Below, in pieces: positions 9,518 through 17,846 of a stretch of DNA of 64,000 nt (position 1 is the stretch's first letter; every line of letters starts with the position of its first letter). The notes under the pieces were generated by a model. The model was not told the origin of the DNA. It was given only the letters and a program-made list of their open reading frames with translations, and ran no database searches. Position numbers and translations under genes: made by a program. This DNA comes from Chitinivibrionales bacterium (GTDB taxonomy: Bacteria; Fibrobacterota; Chitinivibrionia; Chitinivibrionales; WJKA01). Location of the stretch: assembly GCA_014728295.1 (NCBI GenBank), contig WJLW01000025.1:1-64000 (forward strand), written 5' to 3'.

Positions 9518-9706
9518 ATGCAGGTCGCCATGAATCTGAACGAAGAATACGATGCGGATGAGATCCTGCGTGGAAATGAGGAAAATTATTTCGAAGGGGA
9601 GATTGATGAAGAGTCGGTCGAGGAACTCGATTTTGAAAGCGGCACGACCGATACCTACAACGATTTGGTTAGCGATATTGACGACGATACCGATTTGTGG
9701 GAATAA
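9518..9706 (+). CDS. Small acidic protein of unknown function
   Basis: A 62-residue protein, very rich in Asp and Glu and without Cys. The open frame extends upstream to 9440, but the purine-rich ribosome-binding stretch GGAAAGGA (9510-9517) favours the ATG at 9518 or, with better spacing, the one at 9530. A sigma-70-like promoter lies about 155 bases upstream, so it can be expressed separately from the PrkA operon. The charge resembles small anti-sigma or delta-subunit-like acidic proteins, but no family is recognised. Codon choice resembles neighbouring genes. I call it real with moderate confidence. Confidence 0.5.
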   Translation: MQVAMNLNEEYDADEILRGNEENYFEGEIDEESVEELDFESGTTDTYNDLVSDIDDDTDLWE

Positions 9707-9884
9707 TCTCACCCGGATGCACATCTCCAGGCCTGGCGGGCGGGCCAGGTGGATGGGCGCAAATTAAGAGATTGTAAATCTGATATTGTTGCCACTACAC
9801 TCAGTAGAAAACAGCCGCAGTACTCTCTACCTTCCTTGACTGGCAGTAATTCGGTTCAAAAGTATCTACCGTACGCAAGTGAAA

Positions 9885-11297
9885 TCAGATCCTGGCAAAC
9901 TGGCCTCTGAGCAAGGTCTCTTCTGCAGCAATTTCTCGCGGCGCCGGGCACTTTCCCGTACCTATATTTTCATGGCCAATGATGCGCAACAGAGCGTGCA
10001 TGCGCGGGCGTTCACCAAACGGCGCGCGGATGTTGTTCAGCGTCGATTCGAGTGCCTGCTTATGCCCGGCAAGATGGTATACGTAGCAAAGTCCGATATA
10101 GGCATCCAGGTTATCGCGCATGACCAGTTGCAAGCTGTGCTCGAATGCATGTAGAGCCTCGAGGAGCTTGCCGCATTTGATTAGTATCCTGCCGTGCATA
10201 GAGTGAATCTCGGGACGCTGCGGCATCTCATTCAGAGCCGTCCGTGCAATGTCGAGCAGTTTTTCCCGATCCTGTGCTTGCCCAAGCAGGCGCTCCAGAC
10301 GCAGAAACGCTTTAAGTCTGGCTTCCCGAAAGTCGATACTCACCTGCGTTGGCGCCGCGTCAATGGAGAGGATTTTCTGCAAACACCTGATTGCATGGTC
10401 AAGCGCATTTTTGTGTTCATAAGCTACGGCCAGGCTGTAAAGTACATCGGGACGATCGGGCAGCAAAGCCAGCGCCTGCTGCAGGTGGGCAAGAGCCTCA
10501 TCTGCCTGATCGTGGTCAATAAGTATTTTGCCCAGTCCGAAATGTGCATGACTGGCAATCGCTGGTTGTGCTGCTTCGATTCCCGGTTGCCGAAGTGCAT
10601 TGGCGAACCACAAATGTGCCTGTTGGGGATTGTCGGTAATCAGATAGGCGTCTGCAAGCTCAACTGCCATCACGCTGTCCGGATGCTGGTGGTCGTACTC
10701 TTCCAGCAGCATATCGATATTGCGGAGGGCTTTCCTTTTCAACTCCTCGGGTCGGGCATAGCCGTGATGCTCGATCCTGACACTGGATTCCACCTGTTTG
10801 AGACCGGCTCTCAACGCACTTAACATTATTTGCTCATGAATCCGCCGCTCGAAATACACGTCAGCCCTTTTGGGGAACATGCGTGCCTGACGGAATTCGG
10901 AACCAACGCCGCCTGCTTTTTGATTAACGACGATCATGCTGTAAACCTTATCGGGAGCAGTGTTTTTCAGGCGCTGAAGCTCTGCATGTGAACTCTGCGG
11001 AACGATGTCATCGGCATCCAGCCACAGTATCCAGTCACAACATGCCTGCTTAATCGAGATGTTACGCGCATAGGAAAAATCATTGCGCCATTGCGTCGTG
11101 GTCACCCGGGCTCCGTGGCGACGGGCGATTTCGGGTGTTTCATCCTGCGAGCCGGTATCCACCACCACTAATTCATCGGCAACTGCACCTACCGAGGCAA
11201 GGCAGCGATCGAGGACTGCAGCCTCATTTTTTACGATCATGCAGATTGAAAGCGCATTGCGCAGGGGCGGGGTGGAGGCCGTGTCAGTTTTCAACAC
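9885..11297 (-). CDS. Family 2 glycosyltransferase with TPR repeats
   Basis: The 470-residue protein has an N-terminal GT-A domain of glycosyltransferase family 2: CMIVKNE at 19-25, DTGSQDET at 47-54, and the metal/nucleotide motif DADD at 94-97. From about residue 200 onward it is a row of tetratricopeptide repeats (for example AHFGLGKILIDHDQADEAL). This GT2-TPR layout is common in proteins that glycosylate proteins or surface polymers. It starts with GTG inside the end of the response regulator gene (14-base overlap), so the two are translationally coupled. A paralog lies on the other side of the flagellar block. A role in flagellin modification is plausible inference. Confidence 0.85.
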   Translation of the reverse strand: MLKTDTASTPPLRNALSICMIVKNEAAVLDRCLASVGAVADELVVVDTGSQDETPEIARRHGARVTTTQWRNDFSYARNISIKQACCDWILWLDADDIVPQSSHAELQRLKNTAPDKVYSMIVVNQKAGGVGSEFRQARMFPKRADVYFERRIHEQIMLSALRAGLKQVESSVRIEHHGYARPEELKRKALRNIDMLLEEYDHQHPDSVMAVELADAYLITDNPQQAHLWFANALRQPGIEAAQPAIASHAHFGLGKILIDHDQADEALAHLQQALALLPDRPDVLYSLAVAYEHKNALDHAIRCLQKILSIDAAPTQVSIDFREARLKAFLRLERLLGQAQDREKLLDIARTALNEMPQRPEIHSMHGRILIKCGKLLEALHAFEHSLQLVMRDNLDAYIGLCYVYHLAGHKQALESTLNNIRAPFGERPRMHALLRIIGHENIGTGKCPAPREIAAEETLLRGQFARI

Positions 11298-11655
11298 AGA
11301 CCTGTTTGATGATGTTGCTGAAATCGTCCAGAGAGAATGGCTTTTTGATCTGCGCGATATTTTTGATGCGCTCGTCCCCGTTCTCGGTGGGATTCATGAG
11401 AACGGTCCGCTCGAGTACGTCCTGATATTTGTTTTTTTGAATCAGGCTGATAATATCCTCGCCATTGTCTCCTTCAAGATAATAGTCAAGCAAAATAAGA
11501 TTGTACGGATCTTCCGCAGTTGAAATCTTCTCTATGAAAATCTTGTGGCTAAGGGCTCGTTCAATCTTGACATCTTTGAAATTGATTTCAATAATGTCAT
11601 GCAGGAACTGATGCGTGTCAAGATCGTCATCGGCAATAAGCACCCTTACTGCCAT
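11284..11655 (-). CDS. CheY-like single-domain response regulator
   Basis: This 123-residue receiver domain has the acidic pair at residues 9-11 (ADDD), the phospho-acceptor Asp57 in LILLDYY, and Lys105 in IKKPF. The usual switch Thr/Ser after strand 4 is not obvious; the segment reads VLMNPTE. No output domain is attached. The start chosen is the ATG at 11655, preceded by GGAAGGA. The frame runs further upstream, but that part lacks any domain and has no ribosome site. The gene overlaps the downstream glycosyltransferase by 14 bases, an unusual pairing that suggests signalling control of glycosylation. It is divergent from the flagellar operon. Confidence 0.82.
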   Translation of the reverse strand: MAVRVLIADDDLDTHQFLHDIIEINFKDVKIERALSHKIFIEKISTAEDPYNLILLDYYLEGDNGEDIISLIQKNKYQDVLERTVLMNPTENGDERIKNIAQIKKPFSLDDFSNIIKQVCVEN

Positions 11656-11901
11656 ATACCCATCCTTCCGGTTAAGGTGAGTGTCGGTAACCCGATCCCC
11701 CTCTGGATATAAACGCTGTTGCCTCTCTGCTCTGCTTTCTACAAAGATAGTTGAGGAAGTCGTAATTGCGCAAGCCACAAATTTATATGGATGGGGATTT
11801 ACTTGACGCGGGAGGGACTTTTTTTCCGCAGGCGAACCAATTTTCCGCATACGGATCACGGCATATCCAGGTAACTTATTGAAAATAAAGAGGTTGATTG
11901 T

Positions 11902-11917
11902 TGGCATTGGCATTGCT
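11902..11917 (+). promoter_or_regulatory. Sigma-54 promoter of the flgJ-flgN-flgK-flgL operon
   Basis: TGGCAT, five bases, TTGCT: matches the sigma-54 -24/-12 consensus (TGGCAC-N5-TTGCW) except the sixth base. Predicted transcription start near 11928, 32 bases before the chosen flgJ start. This excludes upstream in-frame starts such as 11879. Two further sites of the same pattern lie before fliC and the MerR-like gene. Confidence 0.8.
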
Positions 11918-11959
11918 TTACCTATTCGGCAAATGGATTTCCGAAAGGATTCGGGTTAT

Positions 11960-12775
11960 ATGCACTTAACACCCATATCATCACTGCTCCCGCGGTATAC
12001 GCATGCCCCCACCACCGATCCTCGCGCCGTTGCTCAGGAGTTTGAATCCCTTTTTATATCTATGGTGATGCGTTCTATGCGCAAGACTGTTCCCAACAGC
12101 TCGCTGGTCCCACGCAGTCTCGGCGAAAAAATTTACACCGATATGCTTGACACGGAATATTCGGGTATGATTTCACGGCACGAGTCATTGGGATTGGCAG
12201 ATCTGATTCAAAATGAACTCGAGCAGCACCGTTCAACACCGGAAAATCTGAATTCATTGCAGCAATTGAAAAATCCGGCCTGGATGATCGATAATCGAAT
12301 GGTATCGCGTCATGCAGGAGTGCGATTCAGCCGGAGCCTGCGCAGCAGAATTGCAGCATGGAACAACCATATTAAATCAGCCGCACAAAAGTTTGATATT
12401 GATCCTCACCTGATCAGGGCGGTGATCGCTCAGGAATCTGCAGGCAATCCCCATGCCGTCTCCCACGCAGGAGCAAAGGGCCTGATGCAGCTTATCGACA
12501 GCACGGCAGCCGAGATGAGGGTCAATAACGTTTTCGATCCGCATCAGAATATCCAGGGAGGATCCCGCTATCTGCAACGAATGTTGCGCAAATATAAAGG
12601 AGATGTCCGTCTGGCGCTGGCCGCATACAACGCCGGTCCGGCGGCCGTAGACCGGTACAAGGGAATTCCGCCCTACCGTGAAACTCAAAATTACGTCGAA
12701 AGCGTTTTGCGCTTGCGGCAGGACTTTGCATCGGTGACGGAAAGCCGGGTGCAACAGGAGGTAGCCCATGAATAA
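11960..12775 (+). CDS. flgJ: FlgJ-like rod-binding protein fused to SLT lytic transglycosylase
   Basis: This 271-residue protein joins two modules. Residues 20-90 match the FlgJ N-terminal rod-binding domain (AQEFESLFISMVMRSMRK). Residues about 135-255 form an SLT-family lytic transglycosylase with catalytic Glu159 in IAQES, then GLMQL and AAYNAGP. Proteobacterial FlgJ carries a different glucosaminidase-type (GH73) domain, so this is a functional substitution. It should open the peptidoglycan for the flagellar rod. The start at 11960 is supported by AAAGGA ten bases upstream and by the sigma-54 promoter position. No signal peptide is visible, as expected for export by the flagellar apparatus. 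It overlaps flgN by eight bases. Confidence 0.85.
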   Translation: MHLTPISSLLPRYTHAPTTDPRAVAQEFESLFISMVMRSMRKTVPNSSLVPRSLGEKIYTDMLDTEYSGMISRHESLGLADLIQNELEQHRSTPENLNSLQQLKNPAWMIDNRMVSRHAGVRFSRSLRSRIAAWNNHIKSAAQKFDIDPHLIRAVIAQESAGNPHAVSHAGAKGLMQLIDSTAAEMRVNNVFDPHQNIQGGSRYLQRMLRKYKGDVRLALAAYNAGPAAVDRYKGIPPYRETQNYVESVLRLRQDFASVTESRVQQEVAHE

Positions 12776-13256
12776 TGACCTGGAAACGTTAAAAGACATT
12801 CTGCTCCATGAAGATGAGCTGCATGCACAACTTGTACAACTTGCCGGGCAAATGCAGCAGGCGCTTAAAGAGCGCCGGGCCGAACGTATTCAAAGCATTA
12901 CTCAGTCCTACGATGAAGTGACCCTGCACATTGAACGCCTTGAAGAGGCGCGTCTTGCTCTGTGCGATAAGCTCAACGTCCGGTCGGGGCACACAAACCT
13001 GACGGCGATAATCAAAGTGCTGCCGGAAAAGCAGCAGCAGGAATTTCAGGCGATTCGGAGCCGTCTCAAAGAAAAAATCAGCAGGTTGGTAAAGTTGAAT
13101 ACGGCGAATAACATCATGCTCCAGGAATCCCTTGCCGCAATGAATCAAACGATGGCCGACCTTGCGGCTTCAAATGTGCACAGTCCCGGCTATCAGCACA
13201 GTGGCCGAAAAAGCGCGGAGCCGCAGAGCGTTTCGATGTTTAATCATGTAGCTTGA
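12768..13256 (+). CDS. flgN: FlgN-type flagellar export chaperone
   Basis: The 162-residue protein is almost wholly helical, with a long coiled coil in the first 120 residues and a disordered tail, matching FlgN. FlgN binds the hook-filament junction proteins FlgK and FlgL in the cytoplasm and delivers them to the export gate; both genes follow directly. GGAGG six bases before the ATG is a strong ribosome site, and the start overlaps the end of flgJ. Sequence conservation in FlgN is low, so the call rests on length, helical pattern and position. No flgM anti-sigma gene accompanies it, in keeping with sigma-54 rather than sigma-28 promoters here. Confidence 0.75.
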   Translation: MNNDLETLKDILLHEDELHAQLVQLAGQMQQALKERRAERIQSITQSYDEVTLHIERLEEARLALCDKLNVRSGHTNLTAIIKVLPEKQQQEFQAIRSRLKEKISRLVKLNTANNIMLQESLAAMNQTMADLAASNVHSPGYQHSGRKSAEPQSVSMFNHVA

Positions 13257-13269
13257 CAGCGAGGAACCT

Positions 13270-14967
13270 ATGGGACTCTTCTCCACTCTCAGCATCGGTA
13301 CACGTGGCATCTTTGCTTCTCAGCTCGGTATGGATGTTGCCGGGCAGAATATATCCAACGCGGATGTTGAAGGATATTCACGCAAAAGAATCAGCACAAC
13401 CGCCGATTATCGCTACGACGGCAGCTACGGGCAAATGGGATTTGGTGTTGATGTTGTCAACGTGGTTCGCAAGCGGGATGCACTTATCGACCAGCAGATT
13501 CAGCGGCAGAACCATTTTGTCGGCTACTTCGAGGAAGTTGATTTTTCGCTGGAGCAAATTGAAAATATCTTCACCGAACCCAGCGATACCGGCGTTTTGC
13601 ACTTCATCGATAAATTCTTTGACGGTTGGCAGAACCTGGCAAATAATCCGGCCGACCTTTCGGCTCGCACGATGGTTAAGACCAATGCCGAAATTCTCAA
13701 CGGTGTATTTCATAATCTCAGCTCTGAGCTGCGCAATTTGCGGCAGGCCGCAAATGACAAAATCACCGCGAATATGAATCGGGTCAATGAACTTGCCAAA
13801 GAAATTTACAATATCAATATCGAAGTCGGGGCAGTGGAAATCGGCAATCAGAATGCAAATGACAGTCGGGACAAACGCGACCGGCTACTCAAAGAGCTGG
13901 CGTCACACATCGATTATGACACAATTGAAAACGAACAGGGGCAGATAACCTTGACCACCAATGGGCAGGTTCTGCTTTCACCCGTCGGCTACCGTTCTCT
14001 CGAGACGGCGACAACCACCTTCAGCAGAGCCGACGGAACTTCGTATACTAATATCGGCCTTCAATTCGCCGATTCCAATGTTGCCTATCAGCCCGGCAAT
14101 GGAACCCTCAGGGCACTCTTTACCGTGCGCGATCTGGTAATTCCCGAACAGGAAAACAATCTTGACACGCTGGCAAACAGTCTGGTTCAGGAAGTAAACA
14201 GCCTGCATACCAACGGCTATAATTTATATGGATATACCGGGCTAGAATTTTTCAATTCGAATACGACCGGTGCATCGGATATTGCTCTGAGTTCTTCAAT
14301 ACTCGAGTCGGTGCAGAATATCGCCGCGGCAACGGGCGGGCAGATGCTGAATGCGGCCGCCGTTAATGTCCCGGCCGGGGTTATGAACTTTGGCAATTTG
14401 CCGACTCAGATGTCCAAAACGCTGGGCAGGCAATGGATTGCCGGGGATCCGCAAGCGGAACGGGCACGCAATATTGTGCATGGCACCGTTATTGTGCAGG
14501 CGGGAGGCGCAACCCTGGCAGAGGGCAGCGACTACTTTGTCAATTACGTCACCGGCGAAATACAGATGCTGCACGGCGGCTATGACGGCCAGCCGGTCAC
14601 GGTTGATTTTCAGTATCGCACCGGCGCGTTCAAGGGACCCGGTGATAATGAAAACGCAGTGGATATAGCCAAACTCCGGGAACAATTAACCATGCAGCCC
14701 GGGCCAACCGGCAATTCCACCAATACCTTTGCGCAATATTACAGCTCGTTTATCGGCCGTCTCGGACTTGCCCGCAATGAAGCGGAATCGAATCTGGAAA
14801 CACGTGAATTTCTCATCAAGCAATTTGAGGAGCATCAGGACTCGATTGCCGGCGTTTCTCTGGATGAAGAGATGGCGGAGATAATCAAATATCAACATAC
14901 CTTTACCGCTGCAGCGCGCCTGATAACCACGACCAGCCAGATGCTTGAAGTACTGATGAATATGTAA
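13270..14967 (+). CDS. flgK: Flagellar hook-associated protein 1 FlgK
   Basis: This is a full-length 565-residue FlgK, the first hook-filament junction protein. The N-terminus has the rod/hook signature (GQNISNADVEGYSRKR). The C-terminal helix (SLDEEMAEIIKYQHTFTAAARL) is the family's D0 partner. The variable middle carries the surface domains. It is secreted through the flagellar export system with FlgN as chaperone. GAGGAA upstream of the ATG is a good ribosome site. It lies 13 bases after flgN and 22 bases before flgL, in the sigma-54 operon that begins with flgJ. Confidence 0.96.
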   Translation: MGLFSTLSIGTRGIFASQLGMDVAGQNISNADVEGYSRKRISTTADYRYDGSYGQMGFGVDVVNVVRKRDALIDQQIQRQNHFVGYFEEVDFSLEQIENIFTEPSDTGVLHFIDKFFDGWQNLANNPADLSARTMVKTNAEILNGVFHNLSSELRNLRQAANDKITANMNRVNELAKEIYNINIEVGAVEIGNQNANDSRDKRDRLLKELASHIDYDTIENEQGQITLTTNGQVLLSPVGYRSLETATTTFSRADGTSYTNIGLQFADSNVAYQPGNGTLRALFTVRDLVIPEQENNLDTLANSLVQEVNSLHTNGYNLYGYTGLEFFNSNTTGASDIALSSSILESVQNIAAATGGQMLNAAAVNVPAGVMNFGNLPTQMSKTLGRQWIAGDPQAERARNIVHGTVIVQAGGATLAEGSDYFVNYVTGEIQMLHGGYDGQPVTVDFQYRTGAFKGPGDNENAVDIAKLREQLTMQPGPTGNSTNTFAQYYSSFIGRLGLARNEAESNLETREFLIKQFEEHQDSIAGVSLDEEMAEIIKYQHTFTAAARLITTTSQMLEVLMNM

Positions 14968-14989
14968 TTGATCTTGTCAAGGACACGCT

Positions 14990-16204
14990 ATGCGAATTAC
15001 CTCTCGTCAACTCAGCCGGAATCTGATGGATGTCATCAACGACCGGTATGCCGATTTGGCACGGGTGCAGGAGCAACTGTCAACCGGCCGGAGATTGATG
15101 CGTCCCTCGGACGATCCGGTGGATGTTGCCAATGATCTTAACCTGCGCTCCAAAATCGATCAGCTCACACAGTTTAAAAAGAATATCGAAGATGGTCTCG
15201 GATTCATGAGCATAGCCGATACAACCATGCTGAGCATGAATGACCTGATGCAGAGATTCCGGGAGTTGGGTATTCAGGCTTCAAATGACGTCTTGAGCGC
15301 TAACGAAAAGCAATTTATCCAGCGGGAAGTCGAGCAGTTGACCCGCCAGATGATTGCATTGACTAATACGAGATATAAAAATGATTACATATTCGGTGGG
15401 GCCCAGACAAAAACAGCTCCCAATCCAATGGAAAATTCTGTTGGCGGCAGCGCACGGAATTACAGCAATTACGATATGGCCGTATACGACGCGACGGCAA
15501 CCGGCATAGGCGTACCGGTACAATTGCGGGATGCCTTTACCAGCCGTCCGATAACCAACATCATTCCCGGTACATTTGAATTATTTATCGGCGGCGCTTC
15601 GGGAACCCAGTATTTCGAGGGTACCGATTTTGCTATCGATTATGTCAACGGGACTATTACTCCGCTTAATGTTGCGCTGTTGCAGGATGTTTCGGCGGGG
15701 GCCAACTATTCCGATACCGGATTTGTCATTAACTTCGATCATATCGGGCAGGGAACAAATATTTACGGCGAACCGGTCGGCAGTACGGGCGATGTACTGC
15801 GTGAAATTGAAGAGGGGCAGACCATGGCAATCAATATCCCGGTTGAGGAACTGACCACCGATTACGAAAACGGCGTAACCCTCTTACCGACATTGATTCA
15901 GTTCAACCAGGATTTACTCAACAACAATCGTCCCGGTATCCAGTCAAACATCGCCAGGATAGATCGTGCCTTTCAGACGCTGCTGTCGGCACAGAGCAAA
16001 AATGGCGCACGCATTAATCGATTTGAAACGACCCTGGAGCGCAACGAAAATCAGAATACCGAAGCACAGCGACTACAGGCGAAGTTGGAGGATGCAGAAT
16101 TTGCCGAGACTGTGGCCAGGTTCGCATTGCTCGAAAATGTATATAATGCCGCCGTCAAGTCGGGGGCAAGCATCATCCAGCCGTCACTGGTAAATTTTCT
16201 CTAG
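14990..16204 (+). CDS. flgL: Flagellar hook-associated protein 3 FlgL
   Basis: The 404-residue protein begins with a flagellin-like D0/D1 domain (MRITSRQL, then QLSTGRRLMRPSDDPV) and ends with the matching C-terminal helix (FAETVARFALLENVYNAAVKSG). The length and the RPSDDPV variant of the flagellin motif identify FlgL rather than flagellin. It forms the second junction layer between hook and filament. It follows flgK by 22 bases with AAGGA as ribosome site and is the last gene of the flgJ operon. A 210-base gap with a new sigma-54 promoter separates it from fliC. Confidence 0.95.
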   Translation: MRITSRQLSRNLMDVINDRYADLARVQEQLSTGRRLMRPSDDPVDVANDLNLRSKIDQLTQFKKNIEDGLGFMSIADTTMLSMNDLMQRFRELGIQASNDVLSANEKQFIQREVEQLTRQMIALTNTRYKNDYIFGGAQTKTAPNPMENSVGGSARNYSNYDMAVYDATATGIGVPVQLRDAFTSRPITNIIPGTFELFIGGASGTQYFEGTDFAIDYVNGTITPLNVALLQDVSAGANYSDTGFVINFDHIGQGTNIYGEPVGSTGDVLREIEEGQTMAINIPVEELTTDYENGVTLLPTLIQFNQDLLNNNRPGIQSNIARIDRAFQTLLSAQSKNGARINRFETTLERNENQNTEAQRLQAKLEDAEFAETVARFALLENVYNAAVKSGASIIQPSLVNFL

Positions 16205-16283
16205 GTTACGGGTAAATATTGCCTTATGAAATATGTCAAGTACACAAATAAACATAAAAATGCGAATAAGCAGCTGTTTGATT

Positions 16284-16299
16284 TGGCATGCTCTTTGCA
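16284..16299 (+). promoter_or_regulatory. Sigma-54 promoter of fliC
   Basis: TGGCAT, GCTCT, TTGCA fits the sigma-54 consensus with the invariant GG and GC correctly spaced. Predicted start near 16310 gives a leader of about 105 bases that contains the candidate CsrA sites. Confidence 0.82.
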
Positions 16300-16340
16300 T
16301 TTTGCATAGAGCAAATGTAAAGCAAGGACGCTGGCAAGGT

Positions 16341-16410
16341 CAGGATGACATGTTGACGGCAGTCTGGTTGATACCAACTGCAGGGATGCAAATGTAATTG
16401 TAAAGGAGGG
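16341..16410 (+). promoter_or_regulatory. Candidate CsrA-binding leader of fliC
   Basis: The leader holds three GGA motifs: CAGGATGAC (16341-16349), GCAGGGATGC (16380-16389, 8 of 10 matches to the CsrA SELEX consensus ACARGGAUGU), and AAAGGAGG, which is the Shine-Dalgarno itself (16403-16409). A hairpin lies between the first two: GCAGT, bulged C, TGGT, loop TGAT, ACCA, ACTGC (16359-16381). The layout resembles the hag leader of Bacillus, where CsrA blocks translation and FliW relieves it. The fliW and csrA genes lie just downstream. Binding is inference. Confidence 0.55.
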
Positions 16411-16414
16411 CACT

Positions 16415-17266
16415 ATGCCTCGCATCAATCACAATATTCCCGCGATGATTACGGGAAACTCGCTACGCGCTGTAGACCGGCGCATTTCCAAGTCACTTGA
16501 AAAGCTGTCTACCGGTTTGAGAATCAACCGGGCGGCCGACGATGCCGCAGGGCTCAGCGTCTCGGAGCAGCTACGTACTCAGGTACGCGGTCTGGCAATG
16601 GGCTCGCGAAATGCTCAGGACGGTGTCTCACTGCTCAATATCGCAGAAGGCGCACTTATCGAAGTCGAATCCATGCTGCAGCGCATGCGCGAGCTTTCCA
16701 TTCAGGCGGCTTCGGATACACTGACGTCAACCGAGCGCGGCTACATCGCGGTTGAATACGATCAACTGCGTACCGAAATCGACCGCATTGTCAACGGCAC
16801 GCAATATAATAGCCAGAAACTGATTAATGGCGACGCCCCCTGGGGAACCGCTACCGGCGGTGTTTTGCATATTGGTCCGAATGACAACAGCGATGGAGCC
16901 GACGTTATTACGATCAGCATTTCCGGCGTCGATACTACCTCTATGGGTATCAGTGTGACCGACAGCGTCTTTGTTACCAGCCAGGTCGAAGCAACCCAAT
17001 CAATCTCCGCTCTTGATGTTGCCTTGACAAGTGTAAATACCTTACGTGCCGATCTTGGTGCAAAGACCAACCGTCTGGAACATGCCCTGCTCAACCAGGA
17101 AAACCAGGAGCAGAACATGGCCGCCGCCGAATCGGTGATACGCGATGCCGACTTTGCGTACGAAACAACCGAGTTCACACGCAACCAGATTATCCAGCAG
17201 TCTTCAACGGCTATGCTGGCCCAGGCTAATATGGTGCCGCAGAGCGTATTGAGTCTGCTACAATAA
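16415..17266 (+). CDS. fliC: Flagellin
   Basis: This 283-residue flagellin contains only the conserved cores. The N-terminal D0/D1 region has SLEKLSTGLRINRAADDAAGL and the C-terminal region has AESVIRDADFAYETTEFTRNQI. The central variable part is about 70 residues, so there are no large outer domains. It polymerises into the filament. A strong AAAGGAGG ribosome site precedes the ATG. Expression is probably driven by the sigma-54 promoter at 16284 and limited after transcription by CsrA/FliW. A clear terminator follows. Ser/Thr-rich central segments could be glycosylation targets of the nearby GT2-TPR enzymes, which is inference. Confidence 0.97.
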   Translation: MPRINHNIPAMITGNSLRAVDRRISKSLEKLSTGLRINRAADDAAGLSVSEQLRTQVRGLAMGSRNAQDGVSLLNIAEGALIEVESMLQRMRELSIQAASDTLTSTERGYIAVEYDQLRTEIDRIVNGTQYNSQKLINGDAPWGTATGGVLHIGPNDNSDGADVITISISGVDTTSMGISVTDSVFVTSQVEATQSISALDVALTSVNTLRADLGAKTNRLEHALLNQENQEQNMAAAESVIRDADFAYETTEFTRNQIIQQSSTAMLAQANMVPQSVLSLLQ

Positions 17267-17301
17267 GAACCGCCCCAAAAGCCGACGGGATTGCTCAAAG
17301 T

Positions 17302-17329
17302 AAAGGGCGAAGCATTTCGCCCTTTTTTA
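17302..17329 (+). terminator. Rho-independent terminator after fliC
   Basis: AAAGGGCGAA, a short loop, TTTCGCCC and six T residues form a strong hairpin with U-tract 36 bases after the fliC stop. It isolates flagellin transcription from fliW. Confidence 0.88.
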
Positions 17330-17348
17330 TCTTGCCGGCGCTGCTTTC

Positions 17349-17379
17349 TTGACTTAATCTGATGATTTAAATCATTTTT
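17349..17379 (+). promoter_or_regulatory. Shared promoter-like element before fliW
   Basis: TTGACT, a 17-base spacer, then TCATTT. The spacer end and following bases form ATTTAAATCATTTTT (17365-17379). Exactly the same 15 bases at the same distance from a TTGA hexamer occur at 23194-23224 before the GGDEF gene. A perfect 14-base palindrome ATGATTTAAATCAT is included here. Possible common promoter or operator. Confidence 0.4.
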
Positions 17380-17422
17380 GGAGCAAATAATCTTTAGATA
17401 ATCCTGACGGAGCCGCTACTCT

Positions 17423-17842
17423 ATGGCAGATTTTTTTGACGATCTGGTCTATTCCAAAGAGGACATTATTACCTTTCCGGCCGGCATTCCGGGATTTGAA
17501 AACAATAAGCAATTTATACTCCTACAGGTGCCCGATCTGAATCCGTTTGAATGGCTTGCCTGCATTGACGGTTCCCAGTTGAGATTTGTCGTTGTCAATC
17601 CAATGCTGTTTATGCCCGAATACGCACCGGATGTCAAAAAGGAGCAGCTTGCCGAACTCGAAATTGACAATCCGGAAGATGTCCTGCTGTACTCGGTCGT
17701 CACCATCAAAGAAAATCCGGCCGAATCCACCGCAAATCTTGTCGGACCAATTGTCATTAACAAAACAAAGAATATCGCCAAGCAGGTGATTATTGAAGAC
17801 GACCGCTATAGCACCCAGGAACCAATATTGAGAAAGAAATAG
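17423..17842 (+). CDS. fliW: Flagellar assembly factor FliW
   Basis: The 139-residue protein matches FliW throughout: the early ITFPAGIPGFE motif, the FEWLACIDG segment and the LVGPIVINKTKNIAKQVI strand. FliW binds free flagellin in the cytoplasm. When flagellin is exported, FliW instead binds CsrA and stops it from repressing flagellin translation. The csrA gene follows four bases later and fliC precedes, the classic partner-switch cluster. GGAG 11 bases before the ATG is the ribosome site. Confidence 0.95.
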   Translation: MADFFDDLVYSKEDIITFPAGIPGFENNKQFILLQVPDLNPFEWLACIDGSQLRFVVVNPMLFMPEYAPDVKKEQLAELEIDNPEDVLLYSVVTIKENPAESTANLVGPIVINKTKNIAKQVIIEDDRYSTQEPILRKK

Positions 17843-17846
17843 ATCG

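Noticed and set aside
9715-9770. GC-rich hairpin CCAGGCCTGG.../...CCAGG after the small acidic protein
   Set aside because: No T-run follows on either strand, so it cannot be called a terminator.
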